A stretch of DNA of 64,000 bases from Trichodelitschia bisporula (taxonomy: Eukaryota; Ascomycota; Dothideomycetes; Phaeotrichales; Phaeotrichaceae): NCBI GenBank assembly GCA_010356995.1, contig ML996696.1, positions 984,713 through 1,048,712 of the forward strand, given 5' to 3'. Position numbers and translations under genes: made by a program. Below the pieces are notes generated by a model. The model saw only the letters and a list, made by a program, of their open reading frames with translations, did no database searches and had not been told where the DNA came from. The stretch's first letter is position 1, and the number at the start of each line of letters is the position of its first letter. Below, piece after piece: positions 1 to 12,648 of this stretch.

Positions 1-1320
1 TTCACGGCGTTGAGCTTGCTGTTGAGGTTGAGGTTGATGCTGAGTTTGGGTTTGGACTTGGGTTTGAGCTTGTGTTTGAACCTGGTACTGAGCGTGTTGT
101 CGAGCTTGAGCACCAACGTCAGTCGGGATGTTTGTTTCAGACGACCGAGGGCCAAACGAAACTGTGACATCGACAGACATAGTTGCGCTCGGAACCGGAG
201 GTACCGGCACATACTCACCGGGGTAGCGCCCATCGGAGAAGCTCGAGGCCGGCCCCGGTGCCCATTGTTGCGGGCCCGCAGATTGCTGCGATGATGGGGC
301 CGGCTGTAGCTGGGGGAAGCCGTTCGGCCCCCACATGTGCGCAAACGGCGGAGCGAGCCCAATCTGGTAGTGGGCCGTGGCGTGAGGCTGGGCCATCAGG
401 ATGAACGGAGCCGGGATCTCGCGTACCTGCTGCTGCTGCTGCTGCTGCTCCTGCTGGCGCTCCTGTTGGATTTCCGTCTGCTCGACCTGCTGGACTTGCT
501 GCCAGAACACGGGAGTCGGAGGCATGCCGAAGTTCGAATATTGCAAGTTGCGACGATTCTCCTCGGCCCGAGCTGCACGGATCTGGGTCAGCGTGCGTGC
601 GTTTTGATGTGGGAAGCGGCCCATACGCGTCGGGATGTGCGGGCGCGGACGAGAGACCCTAGGGCGCTTCGACGCGCGACTGCCGGCAGCGCCGTTGTCG
701 CATGTAAGCCACATCAGCTGATCCTCGTCCCACAGCGAACGGCACATCGGACACTTGTCAGTGTTGCTGGTGTTGCTGCTGTGAGGACCAGTAAACCATT
801 CGATGAGACACGACTTGTGGAAGTTGTGGCCACACGTCGTCTGGCAGTAGAGAATTTCATTCTTCTCGGGTTCGTACGGCTCCCAACACACGGGGCAGTC
901 ACCTTCGATCGGCTGGCGCCGATGCGCAGGCTGCGGAGGAGGCTGATTCTTGCGGTTGGCACAACGCCTTGAGGGGTTGGGGTTCAACGGCGGGGAGCTG
1001 TAGTTCGCAGCACGCAGCGGAAGCGGTGCTGGCGGCATATGAGTTTGAGGGGGCACTCCCGACATATTGGGCATCGAAAGCATGTCGTACGACAAAGGAG
1101 TGCCATGAGCGTGTAGAGGAGACCGGTGCCGCTCGTCCAGGCCGGATCCGATCCAGGGCGTGTGAGCAGAGAAGTCGTCAAAGTGCTCGAGTGGAAGCTG
1201 GTCACTCAAATCTCGGTCGGTGTTGTCGAGCATCATGTGGCGGCGGGAAAGAGCAGCAAAGTCGGACGTCGTCGGATTCCTCAAGTCGTCAGGCCAGCGG
1301 CCACGCTGTTGGTTCTCCAT
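1..1320 (-). CDS. RING-H2 finger protein with Gln-rich C-terminal region (partial, 3' end outside window)
   Basis: Likely an E3 ubiquitin ligase or other RING-domain protein. Translation from the ATG at 1318-1320 is open without introns for 440 codons and leaves the window at its left edge. The RING-H2 ligands are clear: CPVC at residues 142-145, CGHNFHKSC at 163-171 (Cys, His, His, Cys) and CPMC at 190-193. Residues 1-120 are Pro/Asn-rich and look disordered. After the RING, the chain is rich in Gln and Pro, with a run of seven Gln encoded by a CAG repeat near 428-449 and a further Gln/Thr-rich stretch at the window edge. In frame upstream of the chosen Met the frame stays open to a TAG near 1492, but has no other Met. 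RING type and polyQ are seen; ligase activity is inferred from the family. The exact orthologue is not recognised. Confidence 0.8.
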   Translation of the reverse strand, partial: MENQQRGRWPDDLRNPTTSDFAALSRRHMMLDNTDRDLSDQLPLEHFDDFSAHTPWIGSGLDERHRSPLHAHGTPLSYDMLSMPNMSGVPPQTHMPPAPLPLRAANYSSPPLNPNPSRRCANRKNQPPPQPAHRRQPIEGDCPVCWEPYEPEKNEILYCQTTCGHNFHKSCLIEWFTGPHSSNTSNTDKCPMCRSLWDEDQLMWLTCDNGAAGSRASKRPRVSRPRPHIPTRMGRFPHQNARTLTQIRAARAEENRRNLQYSNFGMPPTPVFWQQVQQVEQTEIQQERQQEQQQQQQQVREIPAPFILMAQPHATAHYQIGLAPPFAHMWGPNGFPQLQPAPSSQQSAGPQQWAPGPASSFSDGRYPGEYVPVPPVPSATMSVDVTVSFGPRSSETNIPTDVGAQARQHAQYQVQTQAQTQVQTQTQHQPQPQQQAQRRE

Positions 1321-2875
1321 GGCAGGAGAGGAGAACTTGCTGCGGGCGCGGGTGGTGAAAGTGGCATATGCCCAGCGGGAAGCGCTTAGGCTGCGAGGTC
1401 GCAAAGCCGCGGATGAACCGGAGCGAACAGTGGAGAAAGGCGGCGACGATAGAGCGGGGAGAGACAGAGGGGGAGGGTGGGACGGACAAGACTAAATAGT
1501 CGATGCACGGCACACGGCAAGCTAAATAGTCGCGGACACGGTGAGCGGGTTTGGAGCGAAAGGACCCAGTAGACAAGCGACCGGCGTTTCTAGCGAAAGG
1601 GCGCAGGTTGGAAGCAGTTGATCGGTTAGGATCCAGGCCACACGCGCATGACCGACCTTAATGCATCGATCGGTAGGGGACCTTCTGGGTGAATCAGCAG
1701 GCAAACCGGTGTAGCGACCAGCGCGGGAGATAATCACTTTGCAGTCTCACTGACGAGTTGGACGCGAAAAGCGACGTCGGGTGGCGGGGAAGCCCTCGAC
1801 GCTGGCGTTGCAGACGGCTGCCGTGTACTTACGGACTGGGGTTGTACTGGGGGAAACAAGAGCGACGGGGGAAGTTGGTTGTCTGCAAGCTATCGATAAC
1901 TACGAGTGGGGTGGAGGAGAGGGGGTGGGTGCGCGAGAGGAGGGACGAATGACGAGTGGGCTTGGAGGGGCAGTGGTGGTAGTACTGTGTGGTGGTCGTG
2001 GTGGAGGCGTGGAGATGGTGGAGGAGAGCTCGCAGTGGAGAAAGCAGTGGAGTGAGAGAGTGTTTTGCAAGCTGGTGGAGAGAAATAGCGAGAGGTTTTC
2101 GGAGGTTGCGAAGGAAGGAAGAAGAAGGAAGAAGACAGTGGGAGGGTGGCCTGCGGGGGGTGGTTAATTGAAGAACACAAACCTAGGGCGTGCGAATTGC
2201 AGTGCAAGGCAGAGAGTGACAGAGTGAGGGGTGGAGGGATGGAGGGGGGAAGGAGGCACGGTGGTGCCAGCATGCGGCCGACAGCGACGAGAAACGAACT
2301 GACGAGACCGAAGAGCAGACCCGAACAAACAAGATGAGACGAGTGAGGGCAAAAAGGACCAGACCTGGCTGGTGAAATGGGGAAGCGATGGATGCATGGG
2401 ATGGCGTGGAACCGGATGCCGATAGGTGAGAGAAAAAAATAAGGCGAAGGAAGGCAAAGGCAAAGAGGCTGGCGTCAAGGGCAAAGACAAACTCGGAGCT
2501 AAAAGGCCTGGCGAGACTGTGACAAGCGACAATAAGCGGGATGCTGATGGTGGCCGCCAGCAACTGAACAGGAGCGGAGAGAAAGAGACAAGCCGAGACG
2601 AGAGAGCAGAAGAGCCAGGCAAACAGAGGCACAGGTCGGGCCGGGCTACTTGGGGGTGCTTGGGATAGGCCTTACCAGAGTGGTTTTGGAGGGGCTAGGA
2701 GGGGGAAGAGCAGGAGGGGTGTGCTTGCCTCACTTCCCCGTTGGTGGTGATGGTGGACGGAAGTCGTAACCTTAGATGCGAAGTCGTTGCAGTTCCAGTG
2801 GGTAGTTCTAATGCCGGTAGTTCTAGCAGCTGGGTCCTGTCCAGTCTACCCGTACCTACCACAGTATCATAATGC

Positions 2876-2912
2876 TCTGGCTCTTGCTCTGGCTCTGGCT
2901 CTGGCTCTCAAC
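2876..2912. repeat. GCTCTG-type hexanucleotide microsatellite
   Basis: A stretch of about six imperfect copies of ctctgg/ctcttg (hexamer period) lies in noncoding sequence. Translated it gives alternating Leu-Ala or Leu-Trp, which explains the spurious open frames over it. Confidence 0.7.
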
Positions 2913-3841
2913 GGATACCCTATTGGCTCAGGACTTGTACTTTGCACTCCGCATGCATTTGGTCAGGCTTGCAACTCTCTCGCCTGCTCCCTCGCTCGAT
3001 TCGTACTCGATCCAAGAGTCGTGGCACAGCGGGGTGAGGGGTGGCGGTAGTGGCAGATGGAGAAGACGAGGATAGATGGACTGGGGGGTGTTCAGCGTGA
3101 TCCGAACAAGCCAGAGGTAATCAAGTGGGGTTGGGATGCGTATGGAATGGGGATCATATGGAGGTGTTTACGGTCGGCGTTATCCTCGGAATGCGAAGGT
3201 AAGTGGGTTGTCGAGAGTTGAGTGAGACGAGGCGAGATGAAATGGGGAATGGGGACAAGGTGGAACAGCGGGCGGACCCATGGAAGCAGACTCAGCTAGA
3301 ACTGTATACGTACGTAGGAGATTGAAGCCATCTCTTCTTATACTGCATTTCGCCAGATATCATGGAAAAGCGGGACAATAGAGTTTCATTGATCGGTGTG
3401 CTGTTGTGCCCGTTTACCGCGATCCCCTTTCCTCGTCACCAGTTCCGTATAAATGGCCGGCTTTTCTCGTGGCCATCTTTTCTGGTGTCCATTCGGTGTG
3501 ACCTCGACGGACTTTTACCGTACAGTTCCTAATAGTTCTAGTACGTTGCGTAGTCGTCCAGCTGCACACGTATGCCCTACATACGTATGCTCCCCCATAC
3601 CCACCGTCCCATCAAGCGGTCCGCTGCGTGAACGGCACACGAGCTCGGCGGCTCCCTTGCCTCTCCGCCAAAAGGCGGGATAGGAGGAGCGTCTTGCAGC
3701 GTTGCAGCGTCGCAAGCTCGCAGCTTCCTTTGGGGCCTTGCAACGCAGGGTTCTAGACTCGTGTGCCGTCGTGGCTGCGTTTTCCGCCTCCCGCCGTCAC
3801 CTCAGCCGTCCGCCGCTCGCATTCCGACCCAGGGCTTCCCG

Positions 3842-3921
3842 AAAAAGTCGTGGCCGCCCTCCTTTGGTGAACGGTGCATATAACTCAGCAAAAGCCAGGC
3901 GGAGAGTGGCTACGACTTTTT
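3842..3921. repeat. Short hairpin element, copy A
   Basis: An 80 bp segment is bounded by 14 bp inverted arms: aaaaagtcgtggcc at 3842-3855 and ggctacgacttttt at 3908-3921, with one mismatch. Related arms occur at 7620-7676 and 37657-37717 and a half-site at 52423-52440, all between genes. It resembles a miniature inverted-repeat element or a structured dispersed repeat. The arms are seen directly; mobility is inference. Confidence 0.6.
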
Positions 3922-4714
3922 GAGGCAGCGTTTTGGACGTTGGGGGTGCACGGGCTGGATGCCTTGACGCAGCCTTATTGCCTGTTGGCGCACGACTTCA
4001 TCTCATACCCGTCTCGCCTTCTCATCCACAACATCACCTCAATACCCTACCAACGTCAATGGCAACGATGGCACCGCATATCGGCATGTTACACACCTTC
4101 AAGCATAGCTACTTGCAACCTGACTAGTCTGCACCGCCCTCATCGCCCCCACAGGAAACATTCGGAAACGACGCCCGGTCCCCCTCAGCCTTGGCTCCTT
4201 ATCCCAGGCTCTCCCAGGCTCCCAGACTCGTTTATCCCTCGTCCGCCCGTCCTCCGGCCCGCCGACCGACCCGGGATCCTGCGTCCCTGCCGTTATCACT
4301 CTCGCTATTCGCCCAGGGGACCGAAGCCCGGACCGCCGGACCCAGCCACGGGACTACTCCATTTCGGAACTATGCATGCCGCTGCATTGATGAGAGTTCT
4401 ATGTTTGAGAGAGAAGAAAGTCCGCAGCCGTAGGGATATCGGCGCCCGCACTCGGCATTGAGCGTCGTTCCCGTTCGACAAAGGCATTCAAGGGCCTCAG
4501 GAAGCCATCCTCCAGGCTAATAGATCATAGGCTTGGCACGTGCAGTGGCTACCATGTAAAGTGAAGCGTTTGAAAAAGGACAGTGAAAGGAAGAGAGTTG
4601 ATAGGCCTCACAGAATGAATACATGATGTCGTCCAGTGCTCCTTCCTTCAGCCATGAGCATACCTCGTGCCTGCCTCCATCGTGCGCACATATCGTCATG
4701 TGCGCCTTCCGTTG

Positions 4715-4793
4715 GCATGCGCCTTCCCCAAGAGTGGTGTGTCCCTTCCCCAAGGGTGGCATGCTCCTCCCCCAAGAGTGGCATGCTCCTTCC
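4715..4793. repeat. 22 bp tandem repeat, about 3.6 copies
   Basis: Three full 22 bp units (4715-4736, 4737-4758, 4759-4780) and a partial fourth follow the pattern gcatgctccttccccaagag plus tg, with a few substitutions. It is in noncoding DNA. No function is evident. Confidence 0.75.
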
Positions 4794-5033
4794 TCCCGTA
4801 GACAGAGTTTGGATACTTAAGGCCTTTAAGCTTTTTCTCCATCTCTTCACAACCAGGCTGTTCTCGTCATCGACTTGTCCTCTATTCTGGAGAGCCTCGC
4901 GACTCTCTCCCTTTCATTGCATTTGTCTCATTCTCCACTTTATACCGTAGCCTTTGCAGGTGTGAAAGCTTGGCTTCCATTATCATCACTTAAAGTCATC
5001 ACTCAAAGTCACCACTCAAAATCACCACTCATG

Positions 5034-5992
5034 GTGAGGCTCTTGTCCAAGGGGTCTTCGAGGCCTTCTTCCAAAATGAAGGCATGCAGTCCCAATTTCG
5101 ACCTGCCCGCTCCCGCCGTCTCCGAGAGAGACTGGATCTTCATCCAAAACTTCCACCGGGCCAACGCACCGTACCTTCGGCCTCGTTATGCTGCACCGCC
5201 ACTTCGATCTTGCGCCTCGCGCCTTGATCCAGCATCCAAGCGTTACCGTCGGACAGACGAAGTCGGTTGAGACAGCACTTGACGATGGTGCCATCGTTCC
5301 TGGACCAGACAATCCCTCGCCGGCTGCCTAACCGCCAACCGGCCAACATGGACCAACACCACAGCGGCTTGCTGCGCCTTGGGACGAAGAACAGTGGGCC
5401 ATTTGGTATTAGAGAATCCCTCTATGAACCTTCAATAGGTATTTTGTCGATACCTATGGCGCAAACTCGGCCTCAAACGCGAAAAGACAAGGTGTTGCCA
5501 GCGTCATCTTCACCGACGAGAAGTTGGCTCACTACCGTGGGACCGCGACACCTTGGGAGGGAGTAGTCACCGGCATGAAGGGGAGCAGTGGGAAGAAGAA
5601 GTGGAGGCTTGGACCTGGAACGCTGCTGGAAAGAAGGAAGTGTGGGATTCGAATGTTGCCTCTTGGAACGTCATACTCGCGAAGATCAGCGGACAGAGGG
5701 CCATCGTCGACAGATCGTTGTTCACTTGCGCCATGGTGAGGCTCCTCCGCCCCTAGCCCGCCATGTGGGCTTTCGACGACGATGGGCTACTCAAGCCCAC
5801 CGAATTCTTCTATTTGGAACACCCCGATCCTCCCCTTTCCCGGGAAGCCCTCGAGTTCGTCACAAAGTTCAAGAAGCTCATCGACAGGCTCGGGCTTAGC
5901 AAAGTTGTCGGGCTTGTACGGTTTCCTGGCCCGGAGTTCAAGGGCTCCTGCGAGATTACTCGGGGTCGGGCCAACACCTCCTCGCCTAGATG
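5034..5992 (+). pseudogene. Decayed protein-coding gene, family not identified
   Basis: Peptides that read like genuine protein appear in all three plus-strand frames and succeed one another, as in a gene broken by frameshifts. Examples are GEALVQGVFEAFFQNEGMQ near 5034, HRHFDLAPRALIQHPSVTV near 5190, EVWDSNVASWNVILAKI near 5640 and WAFDDDGLLKPTEFFYLEH at 5765-5821, the last continuing to a stop near 5991. No single frame is long, and no set of GT-AG introns joins the pieces. The last segment, about 75 residues, is the best preserved. The stretch is interpreted as a relic of a fungal hypothetical-protein gene. Alternatively parts could be chance open frames. No function can be assigned. Confidence 0.4.
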
Positions 5993-7619
5993 ATGTATGG
6001 CAAGACCAGAGTTGCTATGACTCGGCAAGAGTTTACTAGGCTCTAGGAGGAGCATAACGAAGAAAGGCAAGTGTTGCTGCTCCATCGTGCATTTTCTAAT
6101 ACGCTTATATAGCTGGCCGCGTCTTTCGTGCAATAGCGTATGCCAGCAGGGGACAATAATTCACCACCCATCGCCGGTGCACGAAGCTGTTGTTTCAGCA
6201 ATTAATAGTGCATTTCAGAGTGTCCCCCGCACTTATGCGGATGTCCAGAGACGTAAGCGATGACCCTTCCTTCGAATTTTGCGACATCATCGCTGGTATA
6301 TAAGCTTACAATGAATGAATAGTACCCGGCGGGGCCAAAGAGCATCCCTACAATTTGGTACCTCGAGGAAGACATGTTTAGGCGCGGATGCGAATGCATC
6401 TGAAATGACAACGGGTTCGCGGTCATGCTGCTTGGCGGCAAGCGTCAGACCCACAACCTTGCTGGTGAGCAGGAAAAGTGTCGCAAGGACCATCAAAATG
6501 ATGCACGACTTGCTAGAAAAAACCTGACCTCCAAGTAAAGATCGGCATCTCTGAACTCCACAAGCTTCGGACGTTCCTTTGCGAGCGTGATGTTCGCTTT
6601 AGCATCAAGGCCTTGCACTTGATGTTTACGAGCGCCACTACTCTTATCACTGCCAACATCACTACACCCAGCCGATCTGAAGAGCATGTGGTGTATGACA
6701 CCATAGGTTGCATGACGCCATGTGATGGAAGGTATGATACAGTGTATCGTCGCGACGAATGGATGGCCGGGTGCCTGAAACTTCAGGAAGAAGCTAAACA
6801 GCGCCAGCGAGAGCCTTCCATTTCTTCTAACGAAGGGCCTTACGCCCGTTGGCGTGAAGAGCCTGAACACAACAGACGCATCCGTCGTGACAGAGCAGGA
6901 GGAGCACAGCTTCCACCTTTGGCAGCTTAGCACGGAAGGGACACGACTTAAGTGTAAACATTGTAGCTTAGTTTCTCCTCCTCATCCGCCTTGACAGAAT
7001 CGAAAGTTGTTTGTCTGTTTGACCTGACGTCAGTCAACCAGCGAGGTCTCTCGCAACCATCCTACTACCGTGTGTCCGTGTACATCAGCATCCCTATCAT
7101 TCGGTACCTTGAGGGCTTGCTCACATTGGATTATCTGCTAAGAAGGTAGCGAAATTGTCTTGAGGAAATAACAGGGGCGGTGCTTGGAATTGAAACTTGT
7201 CAATGAAGGTGCTTCCTAGCTAAATAGTTTTTCATCCATTTCTTTCGACATGGCAAACAGTTTTTGAAGTCAAAGGACCGATCCAACCCTAGAACCGCTG
7301 TTCAGTCGACTCTGACCCGGTTTCTAGTTCTAACTGTTCGGTGACCAGTGTATAGCCGCCTAGGCACCGTGGCTTTTCTGAGCGGAGGCCGAGGGGAGTT
7401 CTCACCATTCTGTGGGATATAAGAGGCGCAGCCTGCTCCTCCTTGATTTTTGGGTCCAAGGGGTCCCTCTATGGTATGTTTATCGACGGGCTAGAAATGG
7501 CGTGATGGTTAGGTTGCCGCGTCATCAATTATGAATTCGGGGCCGCCCTGGGGAGGCGTAACAACGTACATGTAGACAAAAGACGACTACGACTTTGTGT
7601 GAGTTCGAAGGTGCCTCCC

Positions 7620-7676
7620 GAAAGTTTGTGGCTGCCCTCGCTGGCAAAGATCCCCCATCAGGGCGGCTACGACTTC
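7620..7676. repeat. Short hairpin element, copy B
   Basis: Imperfect inverted arms gaaagtttgtggctgccct (7620-7638) and agggcggctacgacttc (7660-7676) bound a 57 bp segment. The arms match those of copies A and C. A further right-arm-like sequence, actacgacttt, lies just upstream near 7588. Confidence 0.55.
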
Positions 7677-7747
7677 CTGATTAATGTGGCGGCGATCTAA
7701 CAAGATCCAGCCCGAGAACCTACGTATCAAGGTCGTGGCACTAGAAG

Positions 7748-7755
7748 TATATAAA
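7748..7755 (+). promoter_or_regulatory. TATA-like box upstream of kinase pseudogene
   Basis: The sequence tatataaa lies about 200 bp before the ATG of the kinase-like reading frame, in a suitable position for a core promoter with a 5' leader. Assignment is by motif and position only. Confidence 0.35.
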
Positions 7756-7952
7756 TGGCCACATAACTGCAGAGTTCCTCGAACCTCTTACAACTTCAAT
7801 CCGTTCCTCTTCACAACTATATATTGACTGCCCGGGCGAGCGGTACGTAATACATCTCACGCCGCAAGAACGAAAAGAAAAACTCTCACCCAATCACTTA
7901 CCAGGCTAACTTTGATAAGGCGACCTTTTCTCTTTCCATCAACAGCTTGAAG

Positions 7953-9007
7953 ATGATGGCACATGAGACGCCGGACTCAAGTCCGGAAAGCATCATTGCA
8001 GCTGTCTCCGAGTTAGGAATCGGCGGCACAACACCATCCTTGGATGTAGTATTCAGCGGAGGCCAGTGTCAAATCTACAAGCTGAGCTTCGCAGACCACG
8101 AAAGTCTGGCCGTTCGCATTCCGCACCGTGTCGACGACAATCCAGATAGCATCATCTACGGGCTCTACGCGGAATGGCAAGTCGTCCAGAAGCTCGAGGA
8201 CAAGGGCTTCCGCTGGGCTCCCAGATGCCGAGGGCGCAGCCGGACTTTCGACAACCCAGTCGGATATCCCTTTCTCGTCCTGACTTGGGTCGAAGGTTCG
8301 ACACTACGCTGGGGCGAAAATGTTCCACCACAGCCTCAGCGAGATGAGCTGCTCTGGCAGCTAGCCGCCATACAGTTGTCTTTGATACACTGCACCCAGG
8401 AAGAAGGTACGTAAAGTGTTGCCCCTTTCACGTGGCGACCAAAAACAGCTCAACCAACTCTATTGTCTATAGGCTCTGTCACCGCGAACGAATTTTTCCA
8501 GAGACTCATAAAAAGCAGGCGGACTCGTGTTCTTGAAGGCAAGAGGCCTGGCCTTTCCGAGCAGGATTATGACGACTAGGAAGCTCTACTCCCTCGCGTT
8601 TTCAGTAGGCATGAATGCGACCGGCGGGTAGCTATGGATCATGGTGACATCAAGCCGGACAACATAATCGTGTATGCTGAGAATAACGTCAGATGGTACG
8701 TACGGGAGACGCATCATTTACCATGTCCCTTAGATGGCTAATCATCCGACAGCAGCATTATCGATTGGGGCTTTGCCAACATGGCTCCCTAGCCGCTGGC
8801 CTTCCCCGCTTTCTCTGGACCACTTTGCCCACGGCAGAAACTCGAAGGGATAAGCAGGCATACGCAGCTTACTTCGCTTTCGCCGAGTCACATATGGCGC
8901 CGTACACGCTGTCAGTACAAATCGCTAGGGACGTTGATATTCGCACCCTGTATGTGGAGTCGCTCTTCAGCAAAGGTATGCATGCTACCCTGGTGGCGAA
9001 GGGATGA
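7953..9007 (+). pseudogene. Aminoglycoside phosphotransferase-like kinase, two in-frame stops
   Basis: Three exons can be read: 7953-8406, 8473-8695 and 8753-9007, joined by GT-AG introns of 66 and 57 nt that keep the frame. The protein fits the fungal APH/choline-kinase-like fold: an N-terminal lobe with FSGGQCQIYKLSF, then the catalytic loop HGDIKPDNIIV near 8640-8670 and the metal-binding IDWGFAN just after intron 2. Two in-frame TAG codons interrupt it, at 8577-8579 (after QDYDD) and 8790-8792 (after NMAP). At both, a Trp codon (TGG) would fit the local sequence, so single G-to-A changes may be responsible. The frame ends at TGA 9005-9007. In fungi these APH-like genes are numerous and their substrates mostly unknown. 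Splice sites are intact, so decay looks recent. Sequencing error at both sites is possible but unlikely. Confidence 0.7.
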
Positions 9008-9184
9008 GAGCTCCCTGGTTGCAAGCTCCCGGAGAATGAGGATGAGGAAGGCTCATGCCGCAACAACCAACTCCAATGATAGAGGGGAAACTAGGGGTAT
9101 CATGGTAGGTGCTAAGGTCGCTGACCGGTGCAAGCATCTTTGTTCTTAACACGGAGAAGGGGAAGTTCGCGGCTCGCCTTCTAT

Positions 9185-10248
9185 CTACGTTCCCGTCTGC
9201 TGGCCCTGCATAAAGCTCCAGGCATCGCCCTATCCCGCGTCAGCACCATCCCCACGCACCACAGGAACACACAACGCACCTTGTCCACAAACCTGAGCGC
9301 CTCCCACAGGCGCTCCGTCGGCCCCTCACCGAGCCACTGCGGCATCGTATCCTTGAGCCCATCCTCAAACTCCCACCCTTGCCCGCCCTCCACGTAAATG
9401 GCCTTCCCGGCCATGCTCCCATCCACCAGGAGGCCCAGCGTCGTAACCGCCAGGTCGTCCGGCACGTTCACCGCCAGCCCCTCGCGCCGGTAGTGCTGCA
9501 CGATCCCGTCTGTCATCGCGCTCTCCGTCATGCCGGGGCACACGACGTTGATGCGAATCCCTTCGCGCTCGAGGAGCGGCTTGCGCAGGCTGCGCATGAG
9601 GCCCTGGACGGCGTGTTTTGTGGCCTGGGAATTTGCTTCTAATTCAGATGCGGGATCAAGGTAACGTACCTGGTACACTGGCAGCCCCGGGCTCTCGCGG
9701 AACCCCGCCGCGCTACCGATCATCACCACGCTCCGGTCCTCGCCCTCGCTGCGCCCCTCACGCAGATACGCTAGCCCAACACGCACGAAATACATAACGC
9801 CCAGGAGATTAACCCTTACCGTCGCATCCGTCGGCAGTTGCTCCACATCCTTAACCCCCAATCCCGTGCCAAACCAATCCCCCCTCTCACCCACGCCAGC
9901 CACGGCAACCGCATGATCCACACGGCCGAAGCGCTCGAGCGCGGTGCGGAAGAGCGTTAGGTGGTCCGCGTAGTTCGTGACGTCGACGGGAACGAAGAGG
10001 ACTCGGGTGGGGGAGTTGATGGACTGCGTTAGTGCGGTTCCGGCGGCCGAGTCGGAGTCGCCGAATACGACGCGCGCGCCGGAGCTGGCGAGGTGCCGGA
10101 CGGTTGCGGCGCCGATGCCGTTGGCGCCGCCTGCGGGGTTAGTAGGGCGTGTGGGGGGGGGTATTGGGAGGGGGTTACCGGAGATGACGATAACTTTGTT
10201 GGTGAGGGCGTGAAAGGTTGATGGGGAGGGGTTGTAGACGTTTGACAT
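9185..10248 (-). CDS. Short-chain dehydrogenase/reductase (SDR)
   Basis: An NAD(P)-dependent oxidoreductase of the classical SDR family; substrate unknown. Exons on the minus strand: 10248-10179, 9624 to 10130, 9280-9624 bounded by introns 10131-10178 (48 nt), 9625-9669 (45 nt) and 9230-9279 (50 nt), with a last exon 9185-9229. This gives 306 residues. Splicing intron 1 restores the cofactor-binding ISGGANGIG motif near the N terminus, and splicing intron 2 creates the catalytic YQATK (Tyr-x-x-x-Lys) motif. SAAG after VMIGS supplies the catalytic Ser region. The third intron is less certain: without it the frame continues to a TAG at 9181-9183 with a hydrophobic tail. Two of the introns are in frame and lack stops, so an unspliced translation looks deceptively continuous. 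About 180 bp separate it from the kinase pseudogene. Confidence 0.85.
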
Positions 10249-10852
10249 GATTGCAATTAGGAGCAGGGAGTTAGGGTTCGAAGTACGGATTATAGCTTAG
10301 ACGCAGTATGGTGTTTAGAAGGGACTCTTCGATTTAATATAAGTATTTACCTACATATACACCCCGCTTCCCCGCATTCCATTTGGGCGGGTAAGGCGGA
10401 AGGCTGAGGATGTGGGGGTCGCATAAGCTTACCCGGCGCACGAGGCCAGCTTTTGCGGGCACCAAAGCTGAGACTGGAAAGCAAAAGGACAATCCGGGGT
10501 ACTTCAGAGAGAACTTACGACGGAAGACTTTCGGATCGGATTTTTTGAGGCTAAAGTGAGGCCGTTGCTGGGACATCGGCGGAGGCTTGGCGGCTTGAGT
10601 ATTCAGCCTCGTGGCAAGTCAACGGGCGGGCTCAACCTCAACTACGTCTCAAGTTCTAGTTCCCGCTCTAAAGATATTTGATCATACAGGGCCCATAAAT
10701 GCTTGTTGAGTGACGTTGGAAGATTGGTCTAGAGGCGCGAAGTTCATAATTCAGTCATTGCACTATGCCATCAGGTCCACCTATTCCTACAGTCCCACCG
10801 CGCCGCACGTCCTAGCAAGTGTCCGCCATATCCAAGCCCAACTCACAGTCCC
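10249..10852. other. Intergenic region, promoter side of the SDR gene
   Basis: About 600 bp between two minus-strand genes. It should hold the SDR promoter and the 3' end of the CRAL-TRIO gene. No gene, RNA or repeat is apparent. Confidence 0.5.

Positions 10853-12648
<1,796 letters not shown>

Larger units (their letters stand above)
1321..5033. other. Long gene-poor region upstream of the RING gene
   Basis: No convincing gene was found on either strand in 3.7 kb. The part from about 1900 to 2660 is strongly purine-rich on the plus strand (pyrimidine-rich on the minus strand), as expected for a long 5' leader or promoter of the minus-strand RING gene, but a transcript cannot be proven from sequence. 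It also contains a GCTCTG-type hexanucleotide microsatellite near 2876-2912, an 80 bp hairpin element at 3842-3921 and a 22 bp tandem repeat at 4715-4793. Open frames here, including one of 195 codons at 3874-4461, have low-complexity or Pro/His/Arg-rich translations without recognisable domains. Confidence 0.5.
5993..7952. other. Gene-poor region between the relic and the kinase pseudogene
   Basis: No intact gene is supported. Minus-strand open frames at 6202-6933 (the longest 146 codons) have no recognisable domain and no convincing splice pattern joining them. The segment holds hairpin element copy B at 7620-7676 and a TATA-like box at 7748-7755 that would serve the downstream kinase-like gene. 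Confidence 0.45.

Noticed and set aside
2164-2632. Two minus-strand open frames of about 150 codons
   Set aside because: They arise from pyrimidine-rich DNA (Ser/Leu/Pro/Phe-rich translations) and overlap one another in different frames.
3874-4461. 195-codon plus-strand open frame
   Set aside because: Its translation is a random-looking Pro/His/Arg-rich sequence with no domain, overlaps hairpin element A, and other frames over the same DNA are equally open.
4715-4793. Possible CRISPR-like array
   Set aside because: Units are contiguous without spacers, and the genome is eukaryotic.
6493-6933. 146-codon minus-strand frame as a possible gene
   Set aside because: No domain or convincing splice partner; adjoining minus frames do not join in phase.
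10265-10275. ggttcgaa, resembling a tRNA T-loop
   Set aside because: No flanking stems or acceptor arm could be paired; the same holds for a similar motif near 31990. No tRNA gene is supported in the window.
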